A stretch of 64,000 bases of DNA from Allomuricauda sp. CP2A (GCF_001683915.1 NZ_LXTT01000088.1:17827-81826), one strand, 5' to 3'; shown: positions 17,030 to 27,498, counted from the first letter of the stretch. Made by a program: numbers and translations. The notes: generated by a model from the letters alone, not told the origin.

Positions 17030-20000
17030 ATGAAAAATTTATTGGTATTGACCGCTGTGGCACTTGTATTGGGCCTTACAAGCTGCAGTAAAAAGAGAAA
17101 TGGCCCACCAAAAGTGTTGGTCTTTTCAAAAACTGCGGGCTATGTACACGCCTCAATTCCCGCAGGGGCGGAAGCCATTCAAAAGTTAGGTTCTGCAAAC
17201 GGTTTTGAGGTGGATACCACTGCCAATGCCGAACGCTTTACAGATGATCAGCTGAAAAATTATTCAGCGATTGTTTTTTTAAGCACTACCGGAAATGTGT
17301 TGGACTACAGGCAAGAAGCAGCTTTTGAGCGCTATATTCAATCAGGTGGCGGATTTGTTGGAATCCATGCGGCCACCGATACCGAATATGACTGGAGTTG
17401 GTACAACAAATTGGTGGGAGCACAATTCCTGAGTCATCCCAGAGGAACCCCAGAAGCAGATTTTATCATTAAGGATAAAAATCACCCGTCCACCGAATTT
17501 TTTACAGACAGCATTTGGCACCGAACCGATGAACTGTACAACTTTAAAAACTTAAATGATGATGTAAACGTTTTGGTCACAGTGGATGAGTCTACCTATG
17601 AGGGTGGTGAGAACGGCGACCACCATCCGATGGCCTGGTACCATGATTTTGATGGGGGAAGGGCCTTTTACACAGCCGGCGGACATACCGATGAGAGTTT
17701 TTCAGAAGATTTGTTCTTAAAACATCTTTTGGGAGGAATCAACTATGCCATTGGTGAAAATTTGGAATTGGATTATACCAAGGCCAAATCCCAGACACCA
17801 CCTGAGGCCGATCGCTTTAGCAAGGTTGTTCTGTCCAAAGGGCAATTTTTTGAGCCTACGGAAATGACCGTTCTGCCAAACAATGATGTGCTGATTGCCC
17901 AGCGCAGGGGTGAAATACTGTTATTTTCCGATGCGAACCAAGAGCTCTCCCAAGTAGCCTTTTTGGATGTGTATTATAAAGCCTTGGATGCTCCGGGAGT
18001 AAATGCCGAAGAAGGAGTGATGGGATTGCAAAAAGATCCAAATTATGCAGAGAACCATTGGATTTACGTTTATTATTCCCCCACTGGGGATGACTGGATA
18101 AACCGACTTTCACGTTTTAAGTATATAGATGGCAATTTTGACTTGGATTCTGAGCAAATTATCCTAGAGGTGGACAGCCAAAGGGAAATTTGCTGCCATA
18201 CTGGAGGATCTATTGCCTTTGGACCCGATAACCTTCTGTATCTATCCACAGGGGATAATTCCACACCCTTTAACGAACGTGGTGTAAAATATGTGAACAA
18301 CGGGTACGCTCCCTTAAATGATTTACCGGGAAAAGAACAGTATGATGCGAGACGTTCTTCTGGAAACACCAATGACCTTCGAGGTAAAATACTTAGAATC
18401 AAGGTTAACGAAGACGGAAGCTATGATATTCCCGAAGGGAATCTTTTTCCTGAGGGTACTGAAAAAACTCGACCAGAAATATACACCATGGGGCATCGTA
18501 ACCCATACAGGATCTCTGTGGATGTAAAACGGGGCTACCTGTATTGGGGTGATATTGGACCAGATGCCCGTGTGGACAGTCTTGGAACCCGTGGTCCTCG
18601 TGGATATGATGAAATGAACCAAGCCCGTGGCCCAGGAAATTATGGTTGGCCCATGTTTATCGGAGACAATTTTGCGTATAGAAAATACGACTATGCAACG
18701 GGTGAATCAGGTAGGGTTTTTAATCCAGAAAAACCCATAAACGACTCCAAGAACAACACCGGATTAAGTGAGTTGCCACCTGCCAAACCTGCCTATGCGT
18801 ATTATCACTATGGAGAGAGTCAAGAATTTCCAGAATTTGGTACTGGAGGAAGAAATGCAATGGCAGGGCCTACCTATTGGTCAGATTTGTACCCCAATGG
18901 CGGTGGATTACCGGCCTATTATGACGGGAAGGTGATCATCTATGATTGGATGAGGAACTGGATGAAAGCCGTACATCTTTTTGAAGACGGCTCCATAAAC
19001 AAAACAGAACCTTTTGCCTCCGATATTGAATTGAGCAACTTGATTGATATGGAAATGGGTCCCGATGGGCGGGTTTACCTATTGGAATACGGGAGTGGCT
19101 GGTTCTCTGCAAACCCGGACAGTGGATTGGGTTATATTGAATTCAATGGAGGTAACCGTCCTCCTGTCATAGATAGTTTTGTGGTAAACAATGACTCTGG
19201 CTCCCTTCCACTCTCGGTTACGGCAACAGTTGAAGCCCATGATAGGGAAGGTGATGACATGACCTATGTTTGGGATTTGGGCGATGGCACAACCCAAGAA
19301 ACCACCGAACCAACGTTGACCTACACCTACAGCGAGGCCGGTTCTTATAAATTGAATGTGACCGCTAAGGATTCAGATGGTGAAGAAGCTTCAAGTATGG
19401 ACCAAACCATTGTTGCTGGTAACGAACGTCCAGTCGTAACAATAGATTTGGAACAGGCAAACACATCATTTTACGTACCTGGACAGCCCATTAACTATAA
19501 AGTTTCGGTTTCTGATGCGGATAGTGAGGTTGATGAGGCCAATGTTTATGTATCGGTTGAATACCGTTCTGGGATGGACGAGGTGGATATGAATTTGGGC
19601 CATCAACAAGTATCTGGCGCTGTTATGGGTAAAGCACTCACTCTGAGCTTGGATTGTAAATCTTGCCACAAAGAAAAAGAAGCCTCCATTGGACCCAATT
19701 ATCTTGAGGTTTCCGAAAAGTATAAGGCCCAACGTGGCGCCACCAATTATTTAATGGCAAAAATCATTGGAGGAGGCTCTGGTGTTTGGGGAGAGGTTGT
19801 AATGCCTGCCCATCCTAATGTATCCCAATTGGAGGCCAGACAAATTGCACAGTATATTCAGTCATTGACGGGAGATGGGAACAAAAAACCATCACTTCCG
19901 CTGATAGGTACGGTTACGCCGGAGGCCAAGGAAAATGGAGAGGTATTTTTATTGACGGCAAGTTATACGGATCAAGGAACTGAAGCGGCCTTACCGCTAA

Positions 20001-20416
20001 CAGGTTCAGAAACTGTTGTTTTGGCAAGCAATACCATGAGTTTCCCAGAGGGTACGCCAACGGAAGGTATGCAGTCCATTGCTTTTGGTGGAAGACAACT
20101 ACAATTGTTGAATGCCACCAATGGATGGTTGAAAATTGAAGATGTGGATTTGTCCGGGGTGAGCACTTTAACCGCGGTCATTGGTTGGCAAGCTCCGCCC
20201 ACTATACCCTATATCATGGAACTTCGTTCAGGAGCTCCAGATGGAAAAGTCTTGGGTACCGGAAAAATGAACCCAAGTGGTCTTTCTGGTCAAGGTGGAA
20301 CCATTCCAATATCTATAGAAAAAACCGAAGGCGTTCAGAAAGAGCTGTACCTGACCTACAAAGCAGAAGGCGAAGAGCCAAGTACATTTGCCTTGACACA
20401 GGTTCGGTTTAACTGA
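17030..20416 (+). CDS. ThuA-GSDH-PKD-cytochrome c multidomain lipoprotein
   Basis: A 1128-aa lipoprotein (lipobox GLTSC). In order: ThuA-like glutamine-amidotransferase fold (about 25-245), glucose/sorbosone dehydrogenase-type six-bladed propeller (about 265-695), PKD domain (about 700-790, with VWDLGDGT), class I cytochrome c (C876, C879, H880, with a Met in VVMPAHP as the likely sixth ligand), and a C-terminal carbohydrate-binding-like beta domain (about 970-1128). It probably oxidises a sugar outside the inner membrane and passes electrons to its own haem. I chose ATG 17030 over 16985 because it begins the signal peptide. Confidence 0.9.
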   Translation: MKNLLVLTAVALVLGLTSCSKKRNGPPKVLVFSKTAGYVHASIPAGAEAIQKLGSANGFEVDTTANAERFTDDQLKNYSAIVFLSTTGNVLDYRQEAAFERYIQSGGGFVGIHAATDTEYDWSWYNKLVGAQFLSHPRGTPEADFIIKDKNHPSTEFFTDSIWHRTDELYNFKNLNDDVNVLVTVDESTYEGGENGDHHPMAWYHDFDGGRAFYTAGGHTDESFSEDLFLKHLLGGINYAIGENLELDYTKAKSQTPPEADRFSKVVLSKGQFFEPTEMTVLPNNDVLIAQRRGEILLFSDANQELSQVAFLDVYYKALDAPGVNAEEGVMGLQKDPNYAENHWIYVYYSPTGDDWINRLSRFKYIDGNFDLDSEQIILEVDSQREICCHTGGSIAFGPDNLLYLSTGDNSTPFNERGVKYVNNGYAPLNDLPGKEQYDARRSSGNTNDLRGKILRIKVNEDGSYDIPEGNLFPEGTEKTRPEIYTMGHRNPYRISVDVKRGYLYWGDIGPDARVDSLGTRGPRGYDEMNQARGPGNYGWPMFIGDNFAYRKYDYATGESGRVFNPEKPINDSKNNTGLSELPPAKPAYAYYHYGESQEFPEFGTGGRNAMAGPTYWSDLYPNGGGLPAYYDGKVIIYDWMRNWMKAVHLFEDGSINKTEPFASDIELSNLIDMEMGPDGRVYLLEYGSGWFSANPDSGLGYIEFNGGNRPPVIDSFVVNNDSGSLPLSVTATVEAHDREGDDMTYVWDLGDGTTQETTEPTLTYTYSEAGSYKLNVTAKDSDGEEASSMDQTIVAGNERPVVTIDLEQANTSFYVPGQPINYKVSVSDADSEVDEANVYVSVEYRSGMDEVDMNLGHQQVSGAVMGKALTLSLDCKSCHKEKEASIGPNYLEVSEKYKAQRGATNYLMAKIIGGGSGVWGEVVMPAHPNVSQLEARQIAQYIQSLTGDGNKKPSLPLIGTVTPEAKENGEVFLLTASYTDQGTEAALPLTGSETVVLASNTMSFPEGTPTEGMQSIAFGGRQLQLLNATNGWLKIEDVDLSGVSTLTAVIGWQAPPTIPYIMELRSGAPDGKVLGTGKMNPSGLSGQGGTIPISIEKTEGVQKELYLTYKAEGEEPSTFALTQVRFN

Positions 20417-20439
20417 TTAATTAAATGACAACCAACCAA

Positions 20440-20469
20440 AAAAAGGGCCCGTTAATGCGGGCCCTTTTT
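20440..20469. terminator. Bidirectional terminator
   Basis: AAAAAGGGCCCG pairs with CGGGCCCTTTTT around a 6-nt loop, giving a 12-bp GC-rich stem with A and T tails. It separates the convergent cytochrome lipoprotein and M1 peptidase genes. Confidence 0.92.
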
Positions 20470-20507
20470 ATTTCGCTGAAGTGTTATTTTATTCAGGGTT
20501 TTGAAGG

Positions 20508-22121
20508 CTATTGTTTTTCGGTTTCAATGTAGAAATTCTCGTCAAAAACCATGTTGGCCCCGTTTAGCTTTTCAGTTTTCCATTCCGAATTGGGAAAAAG
20601 CCAGTGTTCCTTACCTTCCACAAATACACGAATGGGCATATCAAAATCCGCAACAACATCCACATAACGATAGGTAATGGAGTCACCTTCCACTTTATAT
20701 TCCAATTTGGGAATCATGGTGGTCCGTAAAAATTGATTGAAGAAAGCCGTGAGGTCCTTTCCTGTTTTTTCACTGAGATAATCCTCTATTTGCTTTGTGG
20801 TCACGGTTTGATGGTAGAAATCGGCATTTAATCCCCTTAGGATTTTTCGCCAAAGGTCATCATCCTCAATAAGTTGACGTAAGGTGTGCAGCATATTGGC
20901 GCCTTTGTAGTACATATCCCCAGAACCACTGGTATTGACATCATACGGGCCAATAATGGGAATATCGTTCTGTATATTGGCTTTGGTACCGACCACATAT
21001 TCGGAAGAGGCTTTTGTTCCAAAATGGTAATCCAAATACAGGTTTTCGGAATAGGCGGTAAATCCTTCATGAATCCACATGTCTGCAATATCCTTGTAGG
21101 TGATGTTGTTAGCAAACCACTCATGGCCCGCCTCATGGATGATGATAAAATCAAACTCAAGTCCCCAACCAGAACCAGATAGATCTCGACCCAAATACCC
21201 ATTGGCGTATTGGTTTCCATAGGTGACCGAGCTCTGGTGCTCCATACCCAAATAGGGAACTTCCACCAATTTAAACCCATCTTCATAAAAAGGGTAGGGG
21301 CCAAACCAATATTCAAAGGCCTGAAGCATCATGGGCACCTGCACGAATTGTTTCTTGGCTTTCTCCAAATTTTCGGGAAGTACGTAATAGTCCAAATCCA
21401 ACGTGCCTTTTTCACCTTCATATTTTTCACCAAAATGAACATAGTTTCCAATGTTTACGTTGACCCCATAATTATTGATGGGATTGGCAACAAACCAGTG
21501 ATAGGTTTTGAAGTCCCCATCCTCAGTAACACCTTCCAGTTTTCCATTGGAAACATCCATCAAATCTTTGGGAACCGTTACATTGATGCGCATACTGTCC
21601 ACCTCATCGTACATGTGGTCCTTGTTGGGCCACCAAACACTGGCACCCAATCCTTGGCAGGATGTGGCCACAAACGGATTGCCTTCCGAATCTTTTTTCC
21701 ATGAGAAACCGCCATCCCATGGTGCCCGTACCGCTTTTCTAGGATTTCCGGAATACTGAATCTTGATTTCATTGAATTCCCCCGGCACCTGTTTTTTCTT
21801 TAGTTTGATAAAATGGGCAGCCCCTTCTGAGGTAAATTTCAATTTTTTGCCATCTTGGGTGATAGATGCTATCTGCATGGGCTCTTGCAGGTCGATTTGA
21901 AGCACATCTGAGGCCTCTAGGACTTTATATCTAACCACATTGTGCCCAGAAATAAACTCTTTCTCTGGTTCCACTTTCACATGCAGGTCGTAATAGTTCA
22001 AGTCCCACCATTCCCGTTCTGGGGTTATACTGCCCCTCAAGCTGTCTTGACGGGTAAAATTTTGGGCATTGGCAGTCAATATGCCCACTATAAATGATGC
22101 TGTAATAAGAAATTGTTTCAT
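20508..22121 (-). CDS. Exported M1-family zinc aminopeptidase
   Basis: A 537-aa peptidase with a signal peptide (about 1-19). The zinc site is complete: HEAGH at residues 329-333 and the third ligand Glu at 352 in WIHEGF, with the expected 18-residue spacing. The exopeptidase motif reads GMEHQ in place of the usual GAMEN, which is common in exported Bacteroidota members. It lacks the large C-terminal helical domain of PepN-type enzymes. It likely trims peptides in the periplasm and is followed by, though not overlapping with, an M28 peptidase gene upstream on the same strand. Confidence 0.92.
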   Translation of the reverse strand: MKQFLITASFIVGILTANAQNFTRQDSLRGSITPEREWWDLNYYDLHVKVEPEKEFISGHNVVRYKVLEASDVLQIDLQEPMQIASITQDGKKLKFTSEGAAHFIKLKKKQVPGEFNEIKIQYSGNPRKAVRAPWDGGFSWKKDSEGNPFVATSCQGLGASVWWPNKDHMYDEVDSMRINVTVPKDLMDVSNGKLEGVTEDGDFKTYHWFVANPINNYGVNVNIGNYVHFGEKYEGEKGTLDLDYYVLPENLEKAKKQFVQVPMMLQAFEYWFGPYPFYEDGFKLVEVPYLGMEHQSSVTYGNQYANGYLGRDLSGSGWGLEFDFIIIHEAGHEWFANNITYKDIADMWIHEGFTAYSENLYLDYHFGTKASSEYVVGTKANIQNDIPIIGPYDVNTSGSGDMYYKGANMLHTLRQLIEDDDLWRKILRGLNADFYHQTVTTKQIEDYLSEKTGKDLTAFFNQFLRTTMIPKLEYKVEGDSITYRYVDVVADFDMPIRVFVEGKEHWLFPNSEWKTEKLNGANMVFDENFYIETEKQ

Positions 22122-22171
22122 GTAGTATTAATAATGATGTTCATTTTTGATTGAATGATGATTGGCATTTT

Positions 22172-23506
22172 CTATCTAAAAACTTTGTTCGGGAAAACCA
22201 CAGGACTCTCATGGCCGTCCTTGCCAACAGCCGCTACCCCAAAGAAAAAATTATCAATGACAATACCTTTTAAGGTATGTTCGGTCACATCGCCAACATA
22301 TCTGAAATTGTCCCAAGTAGGTGAAGTGGTGTCCCGCCAGTAAATTTTATATCCTTCAGCACCATCCACTTTGCTCCATCTAAGCTTGGCGTTGGGTTCC
22401 ACAACACCCCCTATTTCCACAGTTTCTGGGGCAGGGGGAGCCCAAGCTATGGAGGCCAGGTTAATGGCATTCACCGAAGTCAGTTTTTTGGCATATTCAA
22501 AGTTTACATGCTCCAAAACATCACCATACGCAATGCCATCCTCCACTCGAATGTCCTGATGCTGTTGGGTGTAGTTTTCATGGGCCTCCATGATTCGGAT
22601 GCCGGCAAAACCTGCATCATTGAACGGTCTGTGGTGCCCTCCCCGGCCAAATCGGTCCAAACGGTAAATGAGCATGGGATTCATTTCGGGCATATAGGTT
22701 TTTGTGGTTTTGTAAACATATCGCGCCAATTGACGGGAGATGCCATCCACTTCACCACCGTAAAAGCGTCTTGCATTCCGTTCTTCCTCGGTTTCGGTTG
22801 GGGGAACAGGTTCAGAAAAAATTCGGAAATCACGGTTACTGACAACGCCATCCACCCCGGTGATGTTGCCTATCATATCGTTATTGAGAATCCCAACAAT
22901 ATCCCAATTGTTTTCCTTGGCATAAGCGGCCAATCCCTTACCACCGTAAAGCCCTTGTTCTTCTCCGGAAAGCCCAACAAAGATAATGCTGCTTTCAAAA
23001 TCGTATTTGGATAATACTCGTGCAGCTTCGATGGTTCCTGCCATTCCACTGGCATTGTCATTGGCCCCGGGTGAATCTGAAGTATAGTTTGTGGGGTCGC
23101 TCACCCTGGAATCAATATCCCCACTCATAATAATAAACCGATTGGGGTATTTGGTGCCACGCTTAATGGCCACCACATTCACCACCCAAACATCCTTCAC
23201 GATTCGGGCATTGTCACCTTTTTTGATCAAATCCTTTTGATAAAAAACCTCCAAGCAATCATTGCAGGCTGTGGAGATATTTTCAAACTCAGATTTTATC
23301 CAACGACGGGCCGCTCCAATTCCACGAGTTTGTGAAACGGTATCACTCAAAGTGTGCCTCGTACCAAAATTGGCCAGTTTGGTCACATCTTTTTCAATGC
23401 GCTCCGCAGATACGGAGTTGATGATATCGTACAAACGTGTATCCGTTTGTGCCTGGAGCACGGGAATGCTCGAAAGTACAAATAGCAGTATGTGAAATTT
23501 CTTCAT
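22172..23506 (-). CDS. Exported M28-family peptidase with C-terminal FN3-like domain
   Basis: A 444-aa exported zinc peptidase with a signal peptide (about 1-19). The M28 core has SGDIDSR, an SPGANDNASG metal-binding segment, the catalytic GEEQGLYG, and NNDMIGN, with a later His in HHRPFNDAG. Residues about 355-440 resemble a fibronectin type III domain (LRWSKVDGAEGYKIYWRD). Together with the adjacent M1 enzyme it suggests extracytoplasmic peptide degradation. It starts 9 bp after the stop of the VOC gene, so these genes are likely co-transcribed. Confidence 0.92.
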   Translation of the reverse strand: MKKFHILLFVLSSIPVLQAQTDTRLYDIINSVSAERIEKDVTKLANFGTRHTLSDTVSQTRGIGAARRWIKSEFENISTACNDCLEVFYQKDLIKKGDNARIVKDVWVVNVVAIKRGTKYPNRFIIMSGDIDSRVSDPTNYTSDSPGANDNASGMAGTIEAARVLSKYDFESSIIFVGLSGEEQGLYGGKGLAAYAKENNWDIVGILNNDMIGNITGVDGVVSNRDFRIFSEPVPPTETEEERNARRFYGGEVDGISRQLARYVYKTTKTYMPEMNPMLIYRLDRFGRGGHHRPFNDAGFAGIRIMEAHENYTQQHQDIRVEDGIAYGDVLEHVNFEYAKKLTSVNAINLASIAWAPPAPETVEIGGVVEPNAKLRWSKVDGAEGYKIYWRDTTSPTWDNFRYVGDVTEHTLKGIVIDNFFFGVAAVGKDGHESPVVFPNKVFR

Positions 23507-23515
23507 GGGTACGGT

Positions 23516-24019
23516 TTAGTTTCCGATGAGTTCAATGAACAACCCATCGGGATCTTGGATTAGAATAAAAGTTTTTCCGTTGGGCAATTGCAAGGGAGTA
23601 TCCCCCAAGGTTTTAATGTTGTTATCCTTGATGCGTTGCCATACACCCTCCGTTGATTTAAGGTAAATAGTTATGTATCGAAGGCCATTTTTGTCTTGTA
23701 TGACGTTTCCGGCATCGACCTTTGGATTGCCAAAGGATGCCAATTTGAATTCTGTGGAATGCGGGTCATCAACAAGTTTTAGGATTTTCACATCATAGGG
23801 CGCACCTCCGGTCAAACCAGATTTTTTACCGAAAGATTCATCAATACTGAAACCTCCAGTTTCAACCATACCAATAATGTTGGTGTAAAAATCGTAAGAG
23901 GTGTCCATGTCCGATGCGATCATGGCAATGGAAATGGAAGGGTTTTCAACTTCGTTTTGGGCCTGACAAAGACTTAATGCCAGTACCATAAAAATCGGGG
24001 TTAGGAAAAGACGTTTCAT
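23516..24019 (-). CDS. Exported VOC (glyoxalase-fold) protein
   Basis: A 167-aa protein with a signal peptide (about 1-19) followed by one vicinal-oxygen-chelate domain. The visible pattern is ISIAMIASDMDTSYDFYTNIIGM at the start and FILIQDPDGLFIELIGN at the end, which supplies the typical Glu. Secreted VOC proteins are less common than cytoplasmic ones, and the substrate is unknown. I chose ATG 24019 because it begins the signal peptide; the frame is open to 24049. Confidence 0.87.
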   Translation of the reverse strand: MKRLFLTPIFMVLALSLCQAQNEVENPSISIAMIASDMDTSYDFYTNIIGMVETGGFSIDESFGKKSGLTGGAPYDVKILKLVDDPHSTEFKLASFGNPKVDAGNVIQDKNGLRYITIYLKSTEGVWQRIKDNNIKTLGDTPLQLPNGKTFILIQDPDGLFIELIGN

Positions 24020-24106
24020 TTTGTTGCGGTTTGAATAGTTATAGCGCATGAAAGTAGCAAAAAAGGGCCAAAGTAAAAACCCAATAGGCCTAATTGGGAA
24101 TTACGT

Positions 24107-25291
24107 TCAATCAATAAAGGTCACCTTCACAATTTTGCCTTTTTCTACTTCGTAGATGGCCACGGCACTGATTTTTGAACCATTGACCGTAACGTATTCT
24201 TCATCAATTACCTTATTGCCAATGACAATCCTATTTTTGATTTCACAATATAAATCCGGAGTGCTTTTGAAAAAAGTTCTGTAGTGCTCCCTCATTTTTG
24301 CTTGACCTTCCAAAAAGAGGTTGTTGGGGTAATGGTAGAGTTTGATATTTTCTGAATAGGTTGCCATAAATGCTTCAATATCCCGTGCATTGTAGGCTTC
24401 AAGCTGTTTTTGAACAATGGTCCTTGGTGATTCCTCGGCCACAAAAGCCAACCGGGTTTTGGAGGTATTGATGGCGATTCGGGTAATATTGTTGATTTCT
24501 TCTTGCTCAAAACGGATAACGGGATCCCACGCAACCTCAGTCCGTATGTCATAGGTTAGAATGGATTTCCCAGAGCCCGTTACCAGCGTGTTCTTGTCCA
24601 ACCAACAGACATCCTCTTCATTTTTATAGGTGTCCGTAATTTTTTTGGTAGCTCCTGACATAGGATTCAAGGATTTAATTTCCCAAGTTTTGTTTTCCTT
24701 GCTGATATAACTAACCAGATCTGTTCCCGGAATTTTGTGCAGTGACCTTCCCACATTCCTTTGTGAAGTGGTATTGGTGTTATCCTTAAGGTTGATCACC
24801 ACCAAATCCATCCGATTTTCTCTCAAGACCGTGGCAACCAAAACATGATCGTTGTACCAAACGTGGTATCCTATTTTAAGATCTGAGATTGGAGTGGACT
24901 TTCCCGTTTTCAAATCATATTCGTATAAGCGTTGCAGTCCGTCCAAATCCAATCGAATGGCCGATATGGCATTCTTTCCCGGAATTTTAAGCGGTGAATA
25001 TTCGCTTCCAATAGGGGTATTGGTCACCCATGACGTGGTACTGCCTTCATTGATGTTGAGGCGTAGAACATCGGTTTGGTCTTCCCTTGTAGAGGAAAAT
25101 AACACGGTATCGTCGTCCAAAAATGAAGGCTGGTTGTCATACCCTTCGTTATTTGAGATATTTTTTGGATTGGACAAAACTGGATTTCCACTGTTCAGGC
25201 CAAGGTCAAAAAGATAGACCTCGGTATTTGCCTGCCCACTCATATGGAATACGGTGAAGAGGCACAACAGTGTAATTAATTTGGATGTCAT
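24107..25291 (-). CDS. TolB-like propeller with C-terminal SnoaL/NTF2 domain
   Basis: A 394-aa exported protein with a signal peptide (about 1-19). Residues about 25-290 are TolB/WD40-like propeller repeats (YDNQPSFLDDDTVLFSSTRED is one). Residues about 290-394 form a SnoaL-like NTF2 fold (EAYNARDIEAFMATYSENI, then YRTFFKSTPDL). The combination is seen in Flavobacteriaceae, but I know no function. Its ATG overlaps the stop of the trehalose synthase/phosphatase gene by 4 bp (ATGA), so the two are translationally coupled. Confidence 0.82.
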   Translation of the reverse strand: MTSKLITLLCLFTVFHMSGQANTEVYLFDLGLNSGNPVLSNPKNISNNEGYDNQPSFLDDDTVLFSSTREDQTDVLRLNINEGSTTSWVTNTPIGSEYSPLKIPGKNAISAIRLDLDGLQRLYEYDLKTGKSTPISDLKIGYHVWYNDHVLVATVLRENRMDLVVINLKDNTNTTSQRNVGRSLHKIPGTDLVSYISKENKTWEIKSLNPMSGATKKITDTYKNEEDVCWLDKNTLVTGSGKSILTYDIRTEVAWDPVIRFEQEEINNITRIAINTSKTRLAFVAEESPRTIVQKQLEAYNARDIEAFMATYSENIKLYHYPNNLFLEGQAKMREHYRTFFKSTPDLYCEIKNRIVIGNKVIDEEYVTVNGSKISAVAIYEVEKGKIVKVTFID

Positions 25292-27498
25292 GGTTTTGCA
25301 AACCGTTTTAAAAGTTCCCTTACCCTTTTGGTGTTTTCAACATGGTACTTGGCCTGGGTTTTTTTCAAACCCACTTTTACCGTAATGGCCGAATCCGGAA
25401 GATCTTGAAACATGAATTCATCGGTCCAATCATCGCCAATGGCAAACACAAAATCGTACTCATCTTCATTTAGCATCCGCGTAGCGGCCCGTCCTTTGTT
25501 CACGTTGCTGCTCTTTACTTCCATGACCTTGTTTCCATTGAGGACACTAATGTCATCATTACCGATCAAGCTTGTCAATACCGTGTTCAATTCAGTGGCT
25601 CTTTTATTCCCGAAATCCGGGTCCGTGTTTCTGTAATGCCAAGCCAGGGAATAGTTTTTTTCCTCAATAAAGGAGCCCGGGGTACGATCCACGAACGATT
25701 CCAAAACAGGACGTATTTTTTCCATCCATTCCCCTTTTACTTTTTCCAGCATCTTAAAATCCTCCCCATTCTTGGATATCCACACGCCGTGTTCCACTAT
25801 CATATTGTACTTTTTAGGGAGAAACCATCGGCCAAAAGTCTGTTTGTCCCTTCCGCTTATTAAAAATAAGGTTGTGTTTTCCTGACTGTTCAGTTGATCC
25901 AAAAGTTCATACAATTCCTCATCGGGAGACGCTTTTTGGGGGTCTTTGTGGAATCCGGACAGCGTACCGTCATAATCCAAGAACAAGAGACGTTTAGAGG
26001 CCTCGGAGTATTCTTTGGCAATTTTCTTTAAACGATCCTCCGTAATTTTTTGGGAGATAAAGGCATGGCCCAGCTCCTTTTTTTGGTTCAAGGAATTCAT
26101 AAATTCATTGGCCCAAACCTCCACATTGTACCGCTCCAAACGATTTTGCAGGAAGGTATTTCGAGATATTTGCTCCTCCACGGGCATGTTAATGGCCTGC
26201 TTCAGGGTATCGGCCTGTTCTTCAAAATTATTGGGATTGATCAAAAGAGCTTCGTTCATCTCATACGCAGAGCCTGCCATTTCACTTAAAATGAGGACCC
26301 CCGTCTTGTCCGTTCGCGTGGCGATGTACTCTTTGGCCACCAAGTTCATTCCATCACGCAGTGGTGTCAACCACGCAATATCACTGAAGGTGTACAGGTC
26401 GATGAGGTTTTCAAAAGGTAAGGAACGGTAAAAGTACCAAATGGGTGTCCAGTTTACCGTGGACAGTTCCCCATTGATGCGCCCAACCAGTTCATCTATC
26501 TCTTTTTTCAGCAATTGGTATTGGGGAACATTAGATCGGGAAGGAACGGCAAGAATGATCAGCCGTACCTTTTCCTTGTATTCTGGATATTTTTTCAGGA
26601 AATATTCAAAGGCATTGAGTCGCTTGGCGATACCCTTACTGTAATCCAATCGGTCTATGGAGAGAATCAGTTTTGTGTCCGGTGCCGAAGCCTTATGACT
26701 GTCCAATCGTTTTTGAAGGTCGCTCTGCCCGCCCTTTTTATTTTGATCATGGTACATGGCAGCCTCCTTGAACTTTTTATAGTCGATCCCCATGGGGAAT
26801 GAATCCACCTTAATGATACGATTGTCCATAAAAATCTCATTGAAGCTGACTTCCAGCCCCAGAAGCCTTCGAGCCGAACTTAGAAAATGTCTTTCATAGT
26901 CATAGGTATGGAAACCGATGAGGTCTGAGCCCAACAATCCTTCCAAAATTTCTTCCCGCCATGGAATGGTCCTAAAAATTTCGTAGGAAGGAAATGGAAT
27001 GTGCAAAAAGAATCCAATAGTAGTGTCCGGGCGTTTTTCCCGTACCATTTGCGGCACCAACATCAACTGGTAGTCATGCACCCAAATGGTATCGTCGTCG
27101 TCCGAGTTTTCAATAATGGCATCCGCGAATTTTTGGTTTACGGACTTGTACGTATCCCAAAATTCGAGTTCAAACTCCGAATATTCCAAAAAATAATGGA
27201 AAAGGGGCCATACCGTTCTGTTGCTAAAACCATAGTAGAAGCCATCAATTTCTTGGGCATTGAGTCCTACCTTGGAGCACCCATTTTTTTTAAGGGCCTC
27301 GTCAATATCACCCTCAAGTTCCGGGGGGATGTCTTCATCGGTAAGTCCAGACCATCCAATCCATAAACTTTCACCGCCACTGTGTACGGATTTCATACCT
27401 GTGGCCAGCCCACCCACACTTGGCACTGCATCAATACTTCCATTGTTAATTTGCAATTGAACGGGTAGTCGATTTGAGATTATGATAGTTTTGCCCAT
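25288..27498 (-). CDS. Bifunctional trehalose-6-phosphate synthase/phosphatase
   Basis: A 736-aa cytoplasmic fusion that makes trehalose from UDP-glucose and glucose-6-phosphate. Residues 1 to about 475 are a GT20 synthase (NRLPVQL, WVHDYQLMLVPQ, SIDRLDYSKGI, LTPLRDGMNLVAKEY). Residues about 490-730 are a HAD phosphatase (LLFLDYDGTLSGF as motif I, LISGRDKQTF, and FAIGDDWTDEFMF as motif IV). It replaces separate OtsA and OtsB proteins. It diverges from a GH15 gene with a 102-bp gap, a typical synthesis/breakdown pairing for the compatible solute trehalose. Confidence 0.95.
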   Translation of the reverse strand: MGKTIIISNRLPVQLQINNGSIDAVPSVGGLATGMKSVHSGGESLWIGWSGLTDEDIPPELEGDIDEALKKNGCSKVGLNAQEIDGFYYGFSNRTVWPLFHYFLEYSEFELEFWDTYKSVNQKFADAIIENSDDDDTIWVHDYQLMLVPQMVREKRPDTTIGFFLHIPFPSYEIFRTIPWREEILEGLLGSDLIGFHTYDYERHFLSSARRLLGLEVSFNEIFMDNRIIKVDSFPMGIDYKKFKEAAMYHDQNKKGGQSDLQKRLDSHKASAPDTKLILSIDRLDYSKGIAKRLNAFEYFLKKYPEYKEKVRLIILAVPSRSNVPQYQLLKKEIDELVGRINGELSTVNWTPIWYFYRSLPFENLIDLYTFSDIAWLTPLRDGMNLVAKEYIATRTDKTGVLILSEMAGSAYEMNEALLINPNNFEEQADTLKQAINMPVEEQISRNTFLQNRLERYNVEVWANEFMNSLNQKKELGHAFISQKITEDRLKKIAKEYSEASKRLLFLDYDGTLSGFHKDPQKASPDEELYELLDQLNSQENTTLFLISGRDKQTFGRWFLPKKYNMIVEHGVWISKNGEDFKMLEKVKGEWMEKIRPVLESFVDRTPGSFIEEKNYSLAWHYRNTDPDFGNKRATELNTVLTSLIGNDDISVLNGNKVMEVKSSNVNKGRAATRMLNEDEYDFVFAIGDDWTDEFMFQDLPDSAITVKVGLKKTQAKYHVENTKRVRELLKRFAKP

